A stretch of DNA of 64,000 nt from Pseudomonas sp. StFLB209 (lineage in GTDB: Bacteria; Pseudomonadota; Gammaproteobacteria; Pseudomonadales; Pseudomonadaceae), in the NCBI RefSeq assembly GCF_000829415.1, contig NZ_AP014637.1, positions 3,799,001-3,863,000 on the forward strand. Reading direction: 5' to 3'. The notes under the pieces are model-generated. The model saw nothing but the letters and a program-made list of their open reading frames with translations. It was not told the origin of the DNA and did not search any database. Of the stretch, positions 26,753-36,262 are shown piece after piece. Each line of letters begins with the position of its first letter. The stretch's first letter is position 1. Made by a program: the position numbers and the translations under genes.

Positions 26753-26780
26753 GCTTATTATTAACATGTTATCAATAAGC
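26753..26780. promoter_or_regulatory. inverted repeat upstream of the FeaR-like gene
   Basis: GCTTATT and AATAAGC form 7-base arms 14 bases apart in an AT-rich stretch that ends 32 bp before the activator start. It could be an autoregulatory site. Confidence 0.35.
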
Positions 26781-26812
26781 GCATAACAACAAGATTCATC
26801 GTGGAGGCAGGT

Positions 26813-27775
26813 ATGAACACTGATCAAATCGCCCGCAATGCCCTTGAACAATGGAATACCCGACTGCGCGCCATCTGTGGCCGCTTCGAGACTGACCTGG
26901 CGTTCAATCGCTCACTGTTCATCGGTGAGATCTGCACCTGGACACGCTCCGGTCTGGAGTTGGCCAGCCTGCGCACCAACGCTGGCAATATCGTCCGTCA
27001 GGCCGGCAATGCCGACCTGGACAACGACCAGGACTGTTTTCTGGTCAGCCAGCGCAGTGGCTATTCACAGATCACCCAGCACGGCATCAGCATCAAGCTG
27101 GCGCCGGGCGACATGTTGCTGATGGACTCGAGCGGCTACTGTGAAATTACCCCGTTCGGCCTGATCGAACACGCCTCGCTATCCTTGCCGCGCCAGGATG
27201 TACTCAAGGGGCTGAAAAACCAGCGGCTGGCCTTCGGCAAGGTATCTGCCGCCAAGACCTGCGGGCGCATGCTGCATGTGTTGATGGATCAGATTTGCAA
27301 GGACACCCGCGATGACGAGGCCGTCGCAACCGATGAGCACGGCTTGCAGAATGCACTGATCTCGCTGCTGCCATCGGCGCTGGAACACAGCGATGAGGCC
27401 TGTACCGACTTGAGCGCGTCAGGCAGTGTCAACCTGCGCAGTTGTGTGCAGAAGCTGATCGACGAATCGCTGGGCCAGCCTGGCCTGAACCCGGCGGTGC
27501 TGGCGGGGCGCCTGAACATCTCGGTGCGGCATCTGTATCGCTTGTTCGAAGATGAAGGCGACAGTGTGTGCCGTTACATTCAGCGTGCACGGCTCAAACG
27601 CAGTGCCGAAGACCTGGCCAATCCTTTCCTGCGCAGCGAATCGATCACCACCATTGCCTACAAATGGGGCTTCACCGACTCGGCGCATTTCAGCCGCTCA
27701 TTCAAGAAGCAGTTTGAACAGTCGCCCAAGGATTTCCGCAGTGTCAGCCTGACCCATGCGGCTGGCGCGGCGTGA
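26813..27775 (+). CDS. feaR: AraC-family activator, FeaR-like
   Basis: A 320-residue regulator starting after a strong GGAGG site. The N-terminal half resembles the ligand-binding part of FeaR (WNTRLRAICGRFE, then KLAPGDMLLMDSSGYCEI). The C-terminal 100 residues form the AraC double HTH (LNPAVLAGRLNISVRHLYRLF, and IAYKWGFTDSAHFSRSFKKQF as the second motif). FeaR activates phenylethylamine/tyramine oxidation genes in E. coli. The nearby phenylacetaldehyde dehydrogenase supports the same role here, although no classical amine oxidase gene is present in the window. Confidence 0.82.
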   Translation: MNTDQIARNALEQWNTRLRAICGRFETDLAFNRSLFIGEICTWTRSGLELASLRTNAGNIVRQAGNADLDNDQDCFLVSQRSGYSQITQHGISIKLAPGDMLLMDSSGYCEITPFGLIEHASLSLPRQDVLKGLKNQRLAFGKVSAAKTCGRMLHVLMDQICKDTRDDEAVATDEHGLQNALISLLPSALEHSDEACTDLSASGSVNLRSCVQKLIDESLGQPGLNPAVLAGRLNISVRHLYRLFEDEGDSVCRYIQRARLKRSAEDLANPFLRSESITTIAYKWGFTDSAHFSRSFKKQFEQSPKDFRSVSLTHAAGAA

Positions 27776-27845
27776 AGCAGTACAACCCATAACCTGGAGC
27801 GTTTGCCTCTTTGCGAGAAGGTTTTTATAGTGGCCAGTTATCCTT

Positions 27846-27857
27846 CCTATCGATAGG
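27846..27857. promoter_or_regulatory. palindrome before the TetR gene
   Basis: CCTATCGATAGG is a perfect 12-base palindrome 129 bp before the TetR-family start and a plausible operator half. A related GGTGTCGGTAGG follows 8-20 bases later. Confidence 0.35.
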
Positions 27858-27985
27858 TAGATTTAGGTGTCGGTAGGCTGTATGGGAGGGGTGGGGGCCA
27901 TGCCGGGACTCGGCGTAGCTCCGTATGGTCCCCACCGGCATTACTGGCGTGAGCCACTACAATAGTGATTGGCAGGAAAACACTG

Positions 27986-28615
27986 ATGAAAACCCTGAGT
28001 GCCTCGGCTGAACGCATCTGCTGCCTGGCCATTGAGCATTTCGCCGAACGCGGCTATGACGGTTCGTCGCTCAACGACATCGCGATCCTGGCCAATATGC
28101 GCAAGCCGTCGCTGTATGCGCATTTCTCCAGCAAGGATGAGCTCTACAGCGTGGTGTTTGAACGCGCTCTGGAAAACGAACGGCTGCACATGCAAAGCTG
28201 CTTCGATACCGCCAGCGAGCTCAATAGCGTGCCGGGCGGCCTGCTGGTCCACCAGTTGGCCGAGCGTTACCAGGCATCGGCCTCGTTGCGTTGCCTGTTG
28301 CGCGCGGCCTTCTACCCGCCAGAAGTCTTGCGCCCAATGATCAGTGCAGGCTTCGAAGAGTACCTGGCCCAGATGCGCCAGTTGTTCAGACCACTGCTCG
28401 CCCAGCGTTACCCGCAGATGGACGACACCGACCTGGAGCTGTACTGCGATGCCTGGCAAGGCATCGTCGACAGCCTTCACGTCGAGCTGCTCTATGCAAC
28501 ACCCGAGGCTTATGCCAGACGCCTCAAGGCGCTGTGGAGGGTTTACGGCGACTCACTGTCGCTACTGCGTCAGGGATCGTCGCCGTACGTTTCGTACATC
28601 ACATCAGGCCGATAG
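27986..28615 (+). CDS. TetR-family transcriptional regulator
   Basis: A 209-residue protein. Residues 1-55 are a TetR HTH (ICCLAIEHFAERGYDGSSLN, then IAILANMRKPSLYAHFSSKDEL). The rest is an all-helical ligand domain with MRQLFRPLLAQRYPQMDD. AGGAAA precedes the ATG. It converges with the LodB-like gene, and the two coding regions overlap by 12 bp. It is the closest regulator gene to the quinoprotein oxidase operon and may control it, but the ligand is unknown. Confidence 0.88.
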   Translation: MKTLSASAERICCLAIEHFAERGYDGSSLNDIAILANMRKPSLYAHFSSKDELYSVVFERALENERLHMQSCFDTASELNSVPGGLLVHQLAERYQASASLRCLLRAAFYPPEVLRPMISAGFEEYLAQMRQLFRPLLAQRYPQMDDTDLELYCDAWQGIVDSLHVELLYATPEAYARRLKALWRVYGDSLSLLRQGSSPYVSYITSGR

Positions 28616-29965
28616 CGGGTAGCTCGTCAAGCCCTTACCGATCATGTCCTGTACCCCCAGAATCAGCCGCTCAGCCGGGTAGGCAGGGCAGGATGCCCCG
28701 ACCTTGCCGATCAGCTCAGCCGCCGAAATGGGGTTGATGGCGGTATGGCGGATCAGATCCGCCACCTGGCGGGGCAGGAAGATGGTCTGGCTGTCGGTAT
28801 GTGAATCGGCAATCAGGATGTTTTCCGGCGGTAGCGAAACCGGTGTTTGCCGCCTCACCCAGAAAGGTGAAGTGCCAAAGCGGGTTTCCATGCCGTAAAT
28901 GCGCCAGCGTGTACGCAAGTACTGGCGAAAGTCAGCGGCAATGGCGGTCTCGTAGGCCGAGATCAGTAGCCCCTCACCATGCAGGCGATCCGAAGCAGCA
29001 CGGGCGGCCTGTATACCTGTGGCCAGAGCGTGAGGAATACCGCCGGAGGAGAGTGGGTCAAACGATGCCGCTGCATCCCCGGCAGGAATGATCCCGCCGC
29101 CTGAGCCAGGCACAAGGCAGGCCGAGAAGGCCGCATCAGTGCGTAACTCGACATCGTTCCCGGCAGGATTGATGAGCTCGGCGATATGGCGCGTGCCCGC
29201 CAGGGCTGTCAGCCAGTTCTCCGGGCGCGACAGCTTGTTCTGATGAATGATGTCCGAATCACTCATGAACGACACTGCAACGCGGCCTCCGGGTACGGGG
29301 GCCGCATACCACCAGCCATTGGCCACGGTCTCAACGGTCGTCAAGGCCGCCGGCGAATGGGTTGCAGAGGCCGTCAGCAGAGCGCTGACGCCGACCAGAT
29401 CATCATGGCGGTGGTGCAGCGCCTCATTCCATCGCGATGTCCGGCCGGCAGCATCAATCACCACTCTGGCACGCACCGCATGCTCGTGGTCACCGCTGTT
29501 GCGCAGTGTCAGTTGCCAGCCATCATATTGATCACGATCAGGCATCAACTGACGCACCGCCAGGCAGCGGGTATCACACTCCAGCCGCCCGCCGCGCTGG
29601 CTCACCAGGCGGGCCATCATGTGTTCAAAACGGGCGCGGTCAATCGCCCAACCGTGCCCGTGGACGTTGAACATGAAGTCGAACGACGCCAACTGCTCAC
29701 TGCCCCAGGCGGCCTGGTTACCCCAGGTCTGCAACGGTGCCATCCCGGCAAAATCATCCCACACCGCCAGGTAATCCAGCAGGTTGCGAACGCCGGGTGA
29801 TAAGGACTCACCCGACTTGGGCCGGTCATAATGACCGGCCTCTACTACCAGAACCGAGATATCGGTGCGTTTTAGCAGAGTCAAGGCGGCCGAGATACCG
29901 GCCGGCCCGCCCCCGATTATCACGACATCGAAACACGGTATTGTTTCGTCGACAGAACCGGTCAT
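28604..29965 (-). CDS. LodB/GoxB-like FAD flavoprotein (quinoprotein maturase)
   Basis: A 453-residue protein. The N-terminal dinucleotide-binding motif is VVIIGGGPAGISAALTLL, followed by GESLSPGVRNLL, and the second flavin motif is GIIPAGDAAASFDPLSSGG. It belongs to the halogenase-like flavoproteins that accompany LodA-type oxidases. LodB is needed to build the cysteine tryptophylquinone cofactor of LodA after translation. Its start lies five bases after the stop of the LodA-like gene, so they form a tight operon. The tandem arrangement is the strongest evidence for function. Confidence 0.85.
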   Translation of the reverse strand: MTGSVDETIPCFDVVIIGGGPAGISAALTLLKRTDISVLVVEAGHYDRPKSGESLSPGVRNLLDYLAVWDDFAGMAPLQTWGNQAAWGSEQLASFDFMFNVHGHGWAIDRARFEHMMARLVSQRGGRLECDTRCLAVRQLMPDRDQYDGWQLTLRNSGDHEHAVRARVVIDAAGRTSRWNEALHHRHDDLVGVSALLTASATHSPAALTTVETVANGWWYAAPVPGGRVAVSFMSDSDIIHQNKLSRPENWLTALAGTRHIAELINPAGNDVELRTDAAFSACLVPGSGGGIIPAGDAAASFDPLSSGGIPHALATGIQAARAASDRLHGEGLLISAYETAIAADFRQYLRTRWRIYGMETRFGTSPFWVRRQTPVSLPPENILIADSHTDSQTIFLPRQVADLIRHTAINPISAAELIGKVGASCPAYPAERLILGVQDMIGKGLTSYPLSA

Positions 29966-29970
29966 GACGT

Positions 29971-32079
29971 TTACTTACCTTGGGCTTTAAGTCTGATGGC
30001 GTAATCGTTATTCATTTTGAACTGCGCCAACTGCCCAAAGTTACGCTCTTTCTCCACCAGATAGGGGATTTCGTTACTCCCCTGATTAACGACAAAGCCC
30101 AGCGCCGACCAGTTGCTGATCATGTCTTCTTTCGAAAAAATGCCGCGTTGATATTCAACATTCTGTCCGGCCGGGATAACGGGCTGCCCGTCAATCTGGC
30201 TGACATAAGCGTCCAGCACCTGATCTTGCGGGTGAGTGGCGCCAGTCATGACATTGAACGGGCTTTGTGGCGGCCACCAGTACACATAATAGGTCGGCGG
30301 CAGTTCAATTCCGGAACCATCGGAAAGTTGGTTGATATTGATATCGGAAATATTCGGGGTCTGAACCGTGCATTCCTGAAAGTCGGCCATCCACGGGATT
30401 GCCATGCGTTTGGTCAAGTCCCCCGGTTCACAACCAATTTTCTTGCCATCAGCATCTGGGGCGGTTTCATTACGGCTTTGAATCGACAGGCCATATTCCC
30501 GATAGTGTGCCTGCATATCGGTTTGCCCCGAATTGGCATGGGCCAGCATGATATGGAAAGGCGCATCATAGAGATTGGCACTGCGCATGCTCCAGGTCAC
30601 TTCGATGCCTGGTGAGAACGGCCCGCCGACACAGTTGCTGATATCTGCCAGCGCCAGTTGGGTTTGCGGAGCCTCTGCGGCCGCATGATGGAGCTGATGA
30701 TAGTATTTCTGCACCGAGCGATGGGACGTGCTGCCGCTTGAGCGGGCTGTCGTAAAGTTACCCTTCGCCCATTGGTAGAGAAAGAAGTACTGGGTGGCGG
30801 TGAGGGTCAGGAATTTATAAATGGGGCCAAAATTGGTGACGGAGTTATCACCGGAATTGAGCGGCATCATCGGCTGACCGTCGCGCTCAAGCTGGGCCGG
30901 ACCGAATTCCATGTCGGCGTAATGGCTGTCGTAGTCTGCGGGCAAGAGCGGAACGCGGAAGTATTTGAAGTAGGCCATGCGCAGTTCACGGTTCGCGTCA
31001 CTGCTATCACGCATGTCAAAAGACGGCCTGGCAAACTCATCCATGGTGGGAACGTTGGCGACCCATTTGTAGCGGGACAGGGCATCCAGAATCGGCTGAA
31101 TATGGGCGTCGAAGTTGATTTTGAACGTGGGATTGAAGCCATACAACGGACAATATTTTCCGATCTCGGCAAAATAATCGGCCGAGTTTTGCGCCGTGTG
31201 CTGCTCCGAATCAAACAGGCTCGGATCTGCCCCCATCTGGCGAACGGCTACATCGTACAAGGTATCGGCGAGGGTGATGACGTTGACCACCTCGGGCACA
31301 TACTTCGGACTGCCAACGATCAGCCATGCCGGCTCAGGTGTGATTTTACTGCCATCGCGCAGGGTGATTTGCGCACAGACAAAACCGTCGGAGATATCAT
31401 CCCAATACCCGGAGGCACCCCGAAATGAAGATATTTCTCCTGACCCCGTCACCTTGCCAAAACCACCCAGTGCCACAAGATTGCCGCTGCTGTCGGTTTT
31501 CAGCTCGCCCAATACATCAATTTGCTCTCCACCCGAACCCACGGGCGGGAACGAACCTTTTGAATAATCGCTCGGGATGTTATAGCGCGAGAATTGAATG
31601 TTTTGCCCGGCCCCGGAAATACTGCGCGGACCCGGGTCAATAATCAGTTGCTGACGGGCCACGGGGTCGGTGACATTGGAGTTGTTAACCGGAATATGTT
31701 GGGCTTCATAACTGTTTTCTGGACCAAACTCCAGATTGCCCTGCAACTCGGAAAACGTGTACCAGATCGGCTTCTTGTTAGCGATATGGACAGTCCACTC
31801 AATGGAACTGATTTCTTCACTGTCAAGTGTGACTGGTTGCGGGCTAGTACCATCAGTGCGGACAATCTGAAACTTGGCAGCCTGGCGCTTGATACGACCA
31901 ACACTGTCTTTGAAGGCATTGACGAACCTGGGCTTGCCGTTATCCAGTTGCAGATTGCCCTGTGCGTCACATTCAAGGGGTAAGCCCCCGGTGGCTTGTG
32001 GCGATAAATAAAACTCTGTGGGGCTGTTACCAAGACGGGCAGCACCAATCTTTGGAAAAATCTCGTAAGTCGAACTCAT
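29971..32079 (-). CDS. LodA/GoxA-like cysteine tryptophylquinone oxidase
   Basis: The protein has 702 residues from the ATG at 32079, which has GGAGGGG eight bases upstream; an ATG 22 codons earlier lacks such a site. Family motifs are the N-terminal YEIFPKIGAARLGNS, NCVGGPFSPGIE with Cys483, and DLTKRMAIPWMADF with Trp563, followed by YYVYWWPPQSP. Cys483 and Trp563 are my candidates for the crosslinked quinone cofactor. Known members oxidise the epsilon-amine of lysine (LodA, marinocine) or glycine (GoxA), releasing H2O2 and ammonia. There is no signal peptide, as in LodA. The substrate here is unknown. Base composition looks AT-richer than in the flanking genes. Confidence 0.87.
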   Translation of the reverse strand: MSSTYEIFPKIGAARLGNSPTEFYLSPQATGGLPLECDAQGNLQLDNGKPRFVNAFKDSVGRIKRQAAKFQIVRTDGTSPQPVTLDSEEISSIEWTVHIANKKPIWYTFSELQGNLEFGPENSYEAQHIPVNNSNVTDPVARQQLIIDPGPRSISGAGQNIQFSRYNIPSDYSKGSFPPVGSGGEQIDVLGELKTDSSGNLVALGGFGKVTGSGEISSFRGASGYWDDISDGFVCAQITLRDGSKITPEPAWLIVGSPKYVPEVVNVITLADTLYDVAVRQMGADPSLFDSEQHTAQNSADYFAEIGKYCPLYGFNPTFKINFDAHIQPILDALSRYKWVANVPTMDEFARPSFDMRDSSDANRELRMAYFKYFRVPLLPADYDSHYADMEFGPAQLERDGQPMMPLNSGDNSVTNFGPIYKFLTLTATQYFFLYQWAKGNFTTARSSGSTSHRSVQKYYHQLHHAAAEAPQTQLALADISNCVGGPFSPGIEVTWSMRSANLYDAPFHIMLAHANSGQTDMQAHYREYGLSIQSRNETAPDADGKKIGCEPGDLTKRMAIPWMADFQECTVQTPNISDININQLSDGSGIELPPTYYVYWWPPQSPFNVMTGATHPQDQVLDAYVSQIDGQPVIPAGQNVEYQRGIFSKEDMISNWSALGFVVNQGSNEIPYLVEKERNFGQLAQFKMNNDYAIRLKAQGK

Positions 32080-32407
32080 CCGAACCGCCCCTCCGTTGGG
32101 CACTTGCGCGATACATGCTCTGGTGCTGAATACCGATAATGGCATTACGGCATCAGATTATTGGTGCTCTTTTGAGTTCGTCAAGTTGAGATCAGAAAAA
32201 AATGGGTGACAGATAGCCGGCCAATTGTAAAAAGCGCTCTGCGGCACGGCTCAGGCTGGTTTGGGTTTTTATAAATAACTTGGAAAATCAGTTGTCTGGC
32301 GCGGGTGTTATGCGAGGGATTGAAGCGACGGTTCTTTGGCTCCTCGTCACTTCTGAAACACCCACTCACATTTAAGCCACTTTTGTTCACTTAAATGCCG
32401 CCTGCTC
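32080..32407. other. upstream region of the quinoprotein operon
   Basis: AT-rich stretch between lodA-like and a repeat, with short frames that look non-coding. It should hold the operon promoter (minus strand). I could not identify a definite operator. Confidence 0.4.
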
Positions 32408-32501
32408 CTGTAGGAGCGACCTTGGTTGCGAAGACGGCGGCACATTCGCCGCTGTTGCTGTGACCTTACCGGCCTCTTCGCTACCAGGGTAGCTCCCACA
32501 G
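32408..32501. repeat. Pseudomonas intergenic repeat (GGAGCGACCTTGG family)
   Basis: Begins CTGTAGGAGCGACCTTGG and ends GGTAGCTCCCACAG, with inner landmarks CACATTCGCCGC and ACCGGCCTCTTCGC. The same order, inverted, is found at 47386-47495. Confidence 0.8.
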
Positions 32502-32591
32502 AGATGTATAGCGTCTAACCGATTAAGCCACTGCTGCCTGGCTTGAACCATTGCTGTTGCCCGGATCGACGACGAGCGCACGCCCGCAAAA

Positions 32592-33392
32592 TCAGTAAAC
32601 CCCGCCCCCACTGCTCGGCGCAGGCCCGTCCTTGAATGCCGCCGCCAGGGTCTGCAACCCCCGCATCAGCACGGTCGTATCCACCCCTACTGCTACAAAC
32701 TTTGCTCCCAGCTCAATGTACCGCCGTGCCAGCTTCTGGTCGGCGCTGAGAATCCCTGCCGCCTTGCCGGTCTGACCGATCCGCACAATCGCATCCTCGA
32801 TCGCCGCCTGCACCTCAGGATGCCCGGGATTACCCCGATGCCCCATGGCCGCACTCAGGTCCGCCGGGCCAATAAACACCCCGTCGACCCCCTCTACCGC
32901 GACAATCTCGTCCAGCCGCGCCAGACCCTCCAGATTCTCGATCTGTACCAGCAGGCACATCTGCTCGTCGGCCTTATCCAGGTAACCGTCAATCGTGTTC
33001 CAGCGCGAAGCCCGCGCCAGTGCGCTGCCCACCCCGCGTATTCCGTTGGGCGGATAGTGAATCGCGCGCACCAGCTCACGGGCCTGCTCGGCACTTTCGA
33101 CCATTGGCACCAGCAGCGTCTGCACACCAATATCGAGAACCTGTTTGATCAGCGCTGTATCACCGATCACCGGACGAATCACCGCCTGGCCAGGGTAGGG
33201 CGCCACCGCTTGCAGCTGACCGAGCAGACCCCGCAGATCATTGGGCGCGTGCTCACCGTCGATCAGTAGCCAGTCGAAACCGGCATTGGCCGCCAGCTCG
33301 GCGCAATACGGGTCGGCCAGACCCAGCCACAGACCGATTTGCGCCTCGCCCGATTGCAGGCGCTGCTTGAAGGTATTGATAGGCATATCCAT
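32592..33392 (-). CDS. hpaI: 4-hydroxy-2-oxoheptanedioate aldolase
   Basis: A 266-residue class II pyruvate aldolase of the HpcH/HpaI family. Visible motifs are [12 protein letters not shown] (catalytic His and Glu area), VRPV-type arginine segment [15 protein letters not shown] and [14 protein letters not shown] (metal-binding Glu and Asp). It cleaves 4-hydroxy-2-oxoheptanedioate to pyruvate and succinic semialdehyde, the last step of homoprotocatechuate breakdown. AGGAG precedes the ATG at 33392. It is the last gene of the hpa operon, separated from hpaH by a REP element. Confidence 0.92.
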   Translation of the reverse strand: MDMPINTFKQRLQSGEAQIGLWLGLADPYCAELAANAGFDWLLIDGEHAPNDLRGLLGQLQAVAPYPGQAVIRPVIGDTALIKQVLDIGVQTLLVPMVESAEQARELVRAIHYPPNGIRGVGSALARASRWNTIDGYLDKADEQMCLLVQIENLEGLARLDEIVAVEGVDGVFIGPADLSAAMGHRGNPGHPEVQAAIEDAIVRIGQTGKAAGILSADQKLARRYIELGAKFVAVGVDTTVLMRGLQTLAAAFKDGPAPSSGGGVY

Positions 33393-33404
33393 GGGGGGGG
33401 CTCC

Positions 33405-33495
33405 TGGGTAGGAGCGGCTTTGGCCGCGAAGTCTGCCCGACATAATGAATGTGATGCCTGGCGTGGTCTTTTCGCTGCTAAAGCAGCTCCTACAG
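33405..33495. repeat. REP pair inside the hpa operon
   Basis: Inverted REP units (GGTAGGAGCGGCTTTGGCCGC and GCTAAAGCAGCTCCTAC) fill the hpaH-hpaI gap. The transcript would fold into a long hairpin, which may protect or attenuate the mRNA. Confidence 0.7.
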
Positions 33496-33509
33496 CATTT
33501 CAAAGGGGG

Positions 33510-34313
33510 TTACACGAAACGGCAGGCAATGCTGCCCAACTGGTCGTAATCGACGTGGAAGGTGTCGCCCGGCCTGGCGGCGACCGGTCGGGTGAAGGAG
33601 CCACCCAGAATGATCTGCCCGGCCTGCAGGGTGACGTCATACGGCGCCAGTTTGTTGGCCAGCCACGCCACGCCTTTGGCTGGATGATTGAGCACGGCAG
33701 CCGAAACCCCGGACTCTTCGATTACGCCATTGCGGTAAAGCACCGCTGGCACCCGGCGCAGGTCGATGTCGGTAGGGCGTACCGGCTTGCCGCCCATGAC
33801 CACGCCGGCATTGGCGGCGTTGTCGGAAATGGTGTCGAACACCTTGCGGGTGACCTGGGTCTGCGGGTCGACCTGCTGGATGCGGGCATCGATGATTTCC
33901 AGCGCCGGAACCACCCACTCAGTGGCATCGAGCACATCGAAGATCGTCACGTTCGGGCCTTTGAGCGGCTTGCCGAGGATGAACGCCAGCTCCACCTCCA
34001 CGCGCGGCACGATGAAGCGATTGAACGGGATGTCGGTGCCTTCGTCGAAAAACATGTCATCGAGCAGCGCGCCGTAGTCCGGTTCGGTGATGTTCGACGA
34101 CACCTGCATGGCGCGGGAGGTCAGGCCGATCTTGTGGCCGACCAGCTTGCGCCCGTCGCGGATCTTGCGGGCGACCCAGGCACGTTGGATGGCGTAGGCG
34201 TCTTCGATGCTGATGTCCGGGTATTGCAGAGAGAACTGGCCAACCTGCTCGCGGGAGCGTTCGGCCTGGTCGAGCCGCTCGGCGGCTTGCTGGATGAGGG
34301 TAGGGGCAAGCAT
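33510..34313 (-). CDS. hpaH: 2-oxo-hept-4-ene-1,7-dioate hydratase
   Basis: A 267-residue protein of the hydratase/FAH-like fold. [18 protein letters not shown] opens the protein, and [33 protein letters not shown] and a C-terminal [19 protein letters not shown] carry the Mg-binding acidic residues. It adds water to 2-oxohept-4-ene-1,7-dioate to give the HpaI substrate. AAGGAG precedes the ATG at 34313. This HpaH is unrelated to the hydroxylase called HPAH, which is encoded at 19492-21733. Confidence 0.93.
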   Translation of the reverse strand: MLAPTLIQQAAERLDQAERSREQVGQFSLQYPDISIEDAYAIQRAWVARKIRDGRKLVGHKIGLTSRAMQVSSNITEPDYGALLDDMFFDEGTDIPFNRFIVPRVEVELAFILGKPLKGPNVTIFDVLDATEWVVPALEIIDARIQQVDPQTQVTRKVFDTISDNAANAGVVMGGKPVRPTDIDLRRVPAVLYRNGVIEESGVSAAVLNHPAKGVAWLANKLAPYDVTLQAGQIILGGSFTRPVAARPGDTFHVDYDQLGSIACRFV

Positions 34314-34323
34314 GGAAAGCTCC

Positions 34324-35634
34324 TTATTGCGGATTGACGATAGCGGCCGGGGTACGCAACACCAGCAGGCCGCCCAGGGCGATGAGCAGCGCCAGCACAT
34401 AAAGGGCCAGGCTGGCGCTGTGAGTGGTGTCGCGCATCCAGCCGATCAGGTAGGGCGCGAGAAACGAGGCAATGCTGCCAAACGAGCTGATCAGGCCGAT
34501 GCCGGCGGCGATGGCGCGCAGCGAGAGAAAGGCCGGCGGCAATTGCCAGAACATCGGCAGTGCGGCGCTGGCACCCATGCCGGCGATGATCAGCCCGGCC
34601 ATGACCGGCACCGCGCTGGCTGGCGTGACGCCGGTCACGGCAATGCCAAGCGCGCACATCAGCAGCGGCACGCACAGGTGCCAGCGGCGTTCACGATGGC
34701 GGTCTGACGAGCGTGCGCAGGCGAGCATGAACAGCACACCGGCCAAGTAAGGAATCGCACTGAGCAGGCCGACCATGCTGTCGCGGCCAATGCCGGCGCC
34801 GTGAATCAGGGTCGGCATCCAGAATGCCAGGGTATTGACCGCCAGCATCACGGCAAAGTAGATCGCCACCAGCAGCCATACGTGAGCATCACGCAGGATC
34901 CCGGCGAACGAGGTGATGGTTTTGCGCTGCTCTTCGGCGGCCAGTTCTTCGCCCAGGCGTTGCTTCTGCTCAGCGCTGAGCCAGCCGACCTGGCTGAAAT
35001 GCTCCGGCAGCACCCGCCAGACCAGCAAGCCGAGCAATACCACCGGCGAGCCCTCCAGGACAAACATCCACTGCCAGCCGCGCAGCCCGCCGGTGCCGTT
35101 GAACCACTCCAGGATGGCCCCGGACAGCGGGCCGCCAATCACTCCGGCCATCGGTACCGCAATCGCAAACAACGCGGTGATCTGCGCACGGCGGCGTGCC
35201 GGGTACCAGCGGTTGAGGTAGACCAGAATGCCCGGAAAGAACCCGGCCTCGGCCACCCCCAGCAAAAAGCGCAGGGTGTAGAAGTCGCTTGGGCTCTGGA
35301 CCAGAAACATACCGGCAGACAACAGCCCCCAGACCACCATCAGGCAGGCGATCCAGCGACGTGGCCCGACCCGTTCCAGTGCCAGGTTGCTGGGCACCCC
35401 GAACAGCGCATAGGCGACGAAGAACAGCCCGGCACCCAGGCCATAGACGGTGTCGCTGAAGTGCAGGTCGGCACTCATTTGCATCTTGGCAAAACCAATG
35501 TTGATGCGGTCCAGGTGGGCGAACAGGTAGCACACCAGCAACAGTGGCATCAGCCGCCAGGTGACGGTGCGGTGCGTGGCGTCGCTGAGGTTGTGCTCAG
35601 CAGCGGCGCTTGCGGCAGAGTGGGTTGCGCTCAT
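34324..35634 (-). CDS. hpaX: MFS transporter for 4-hydroxyphenylacetate (HpaX type)
   Basis: A 436-residue anion:cation symporter family protein with twelve membrane helices ([19 protein letters not shown] in helix 1, [16 protein letters not shown] after helix 2). In E. coli HpaX imports 4-hydroxyphenylacetate. The position between hpaF and hpaH, ten bases before hpaH, supports that role. It is clearly paralogous to the transporter gene at 47710. Confidence 0.87.
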   Translation of the reverse strand: MSATHSAASAAAEHNLSDATHRTVTWRLMPLLLVCYLFAHLDRINIGFAKMQMSADLHFSDTVYGLGAGLFFVAYALFGVPSNLALERVGPRRWIACLMVVWGLLSAGMFLVQSPSDFYTLRFLLGVAEAGFFPGILVYLNRWYPARRRAQITALFAIAVPMAGVIGGPLSGAILEWFNGTGGLRGWQWMFVLEGSPVVLLGLLVWRVLPEHFSQVGWLSAEQKQRLGEELAAEEQRKTITSFAGILRDAHVWLLVAIYFAVMLAVNTLAFWMPTLIHGAGIGRDSMVGLLSAIPYLAGVLFMLACARSSDRHRERRWHLCVPLLMCALGIAVTGVTPASAVPVMAGLIIAGMGASAALPMFWQLPPAFLSLRAIAAGIGLISSFGSIASFLAPYLIGWMRDTTHSASLALYVLALLIALGGLLVLRTPAAIVNPQ

Positions 35635-35687
35635 GGTCTTGTACTTTTTGTTGGTTGAGACGACACGGCTGGGTTCTTTGGCGGCAG

Positions 35688-36098
35688 TCAGGTGCTCTTG
35701 TTGAACAAGGGGTGCAGGCTGCTGTGCTTGCCGTCATAGACCTGGTTGTGGCTTTCATCGACCTGCAGGGTGATGCCCACCGGGCGTTGATCGAGGATCG
35801 GCTGCAGACGCTGGCGCAGCACGCTCAGCAGGTTGTCACCGACCGCTTTGTGCACCGCAGCGCTTCGACCGCTGCCCATGCGCAGGTTGGCGTATAAAAA
35901 GCCATAGTTGCCCTGGCCGTCAGCCACCGCGCTGTGCGCCGCCGGATAGGCCAGCACCCGGGTGCCGCCGGTGGGGAACACCGCCTTGCCGGTTTCATCG
36001 CGTTGTTCAAGCATGCTGTCGGCCAGCGCACGGCACAGGCCGGGAATATCGGCTTGGTGTTCCAGGTCGGCGGTGTAGAGCAGGACCAGATGGGGCAT
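35688..36098 (-). CDS. hpaF: 5-carboxymethyl-2-hydroxymuconate delta-isomerase
   Basis: A 136-residue tautomerase-superfamily enzyme. Proline directly follows the initiator Met (MPHLVLLYTADLE), and this Pro is the catalytic base after Met removal. Further motifs are GNYGFLYANLRMGSGR and a C-terminal DESHNQVYDGK. It converts 5-carboxymethyl-2-hydroxymuconate to its 2-oxo-3-ene isomer, between the dehydrogenase (HpaE) and decarboxylase (HpaG) steps. The length is typical at about 126-136. Confidence 0.92.
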   Translation of the reverse strand: MPHLVLLYTADLEHQADIPGLCRALADSMLEQRDETGKAVFPTGGTRVLAYPAAHSAVADGQGNYGFLYANLRMGSGRSAAVHKAVGDNLLSVLRQRLQPILDQRPVGITLQVDESHNQVYDGKHSSLHPLFNKST

Positions 36099-36128
36099 GA
36101 GGATGTGTTCCTGAATAGGGTTGCAATG

Positions 36129-36250
36129 CTGTGGGAGCGCCCGGGCGGCGATCGGTTTTGGTCGCGAATTTTCCAGGCGCCATGAATGCTGCGTCTGGAA
36201 TGGCCCTTTCCCGGCTAAAGCCGGTCCTGCAGCCGGTCCTGCAACCAGTG
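36129..36250. repeat. REP-like repeats between hpaD and hpaF
   Basis: CTGTGGGAGCGCCCGGGCGGCGA is followed by degenerate GGCTAAAGCCGGTCCTGCAG units and tandem CCGGTCCTGCA copies, in the 164-bp gap within the operon. Confidence 0.55.
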
Positions 36251-36262
36251 CCGCGACCGGTT

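Noticed and set aside
32408..32501. Repeats considered as a CRISPR array
   Set aside because: The units are palindromic, single or paired, scattered and lack regular spacers; they are REP-type intergenic repeats.
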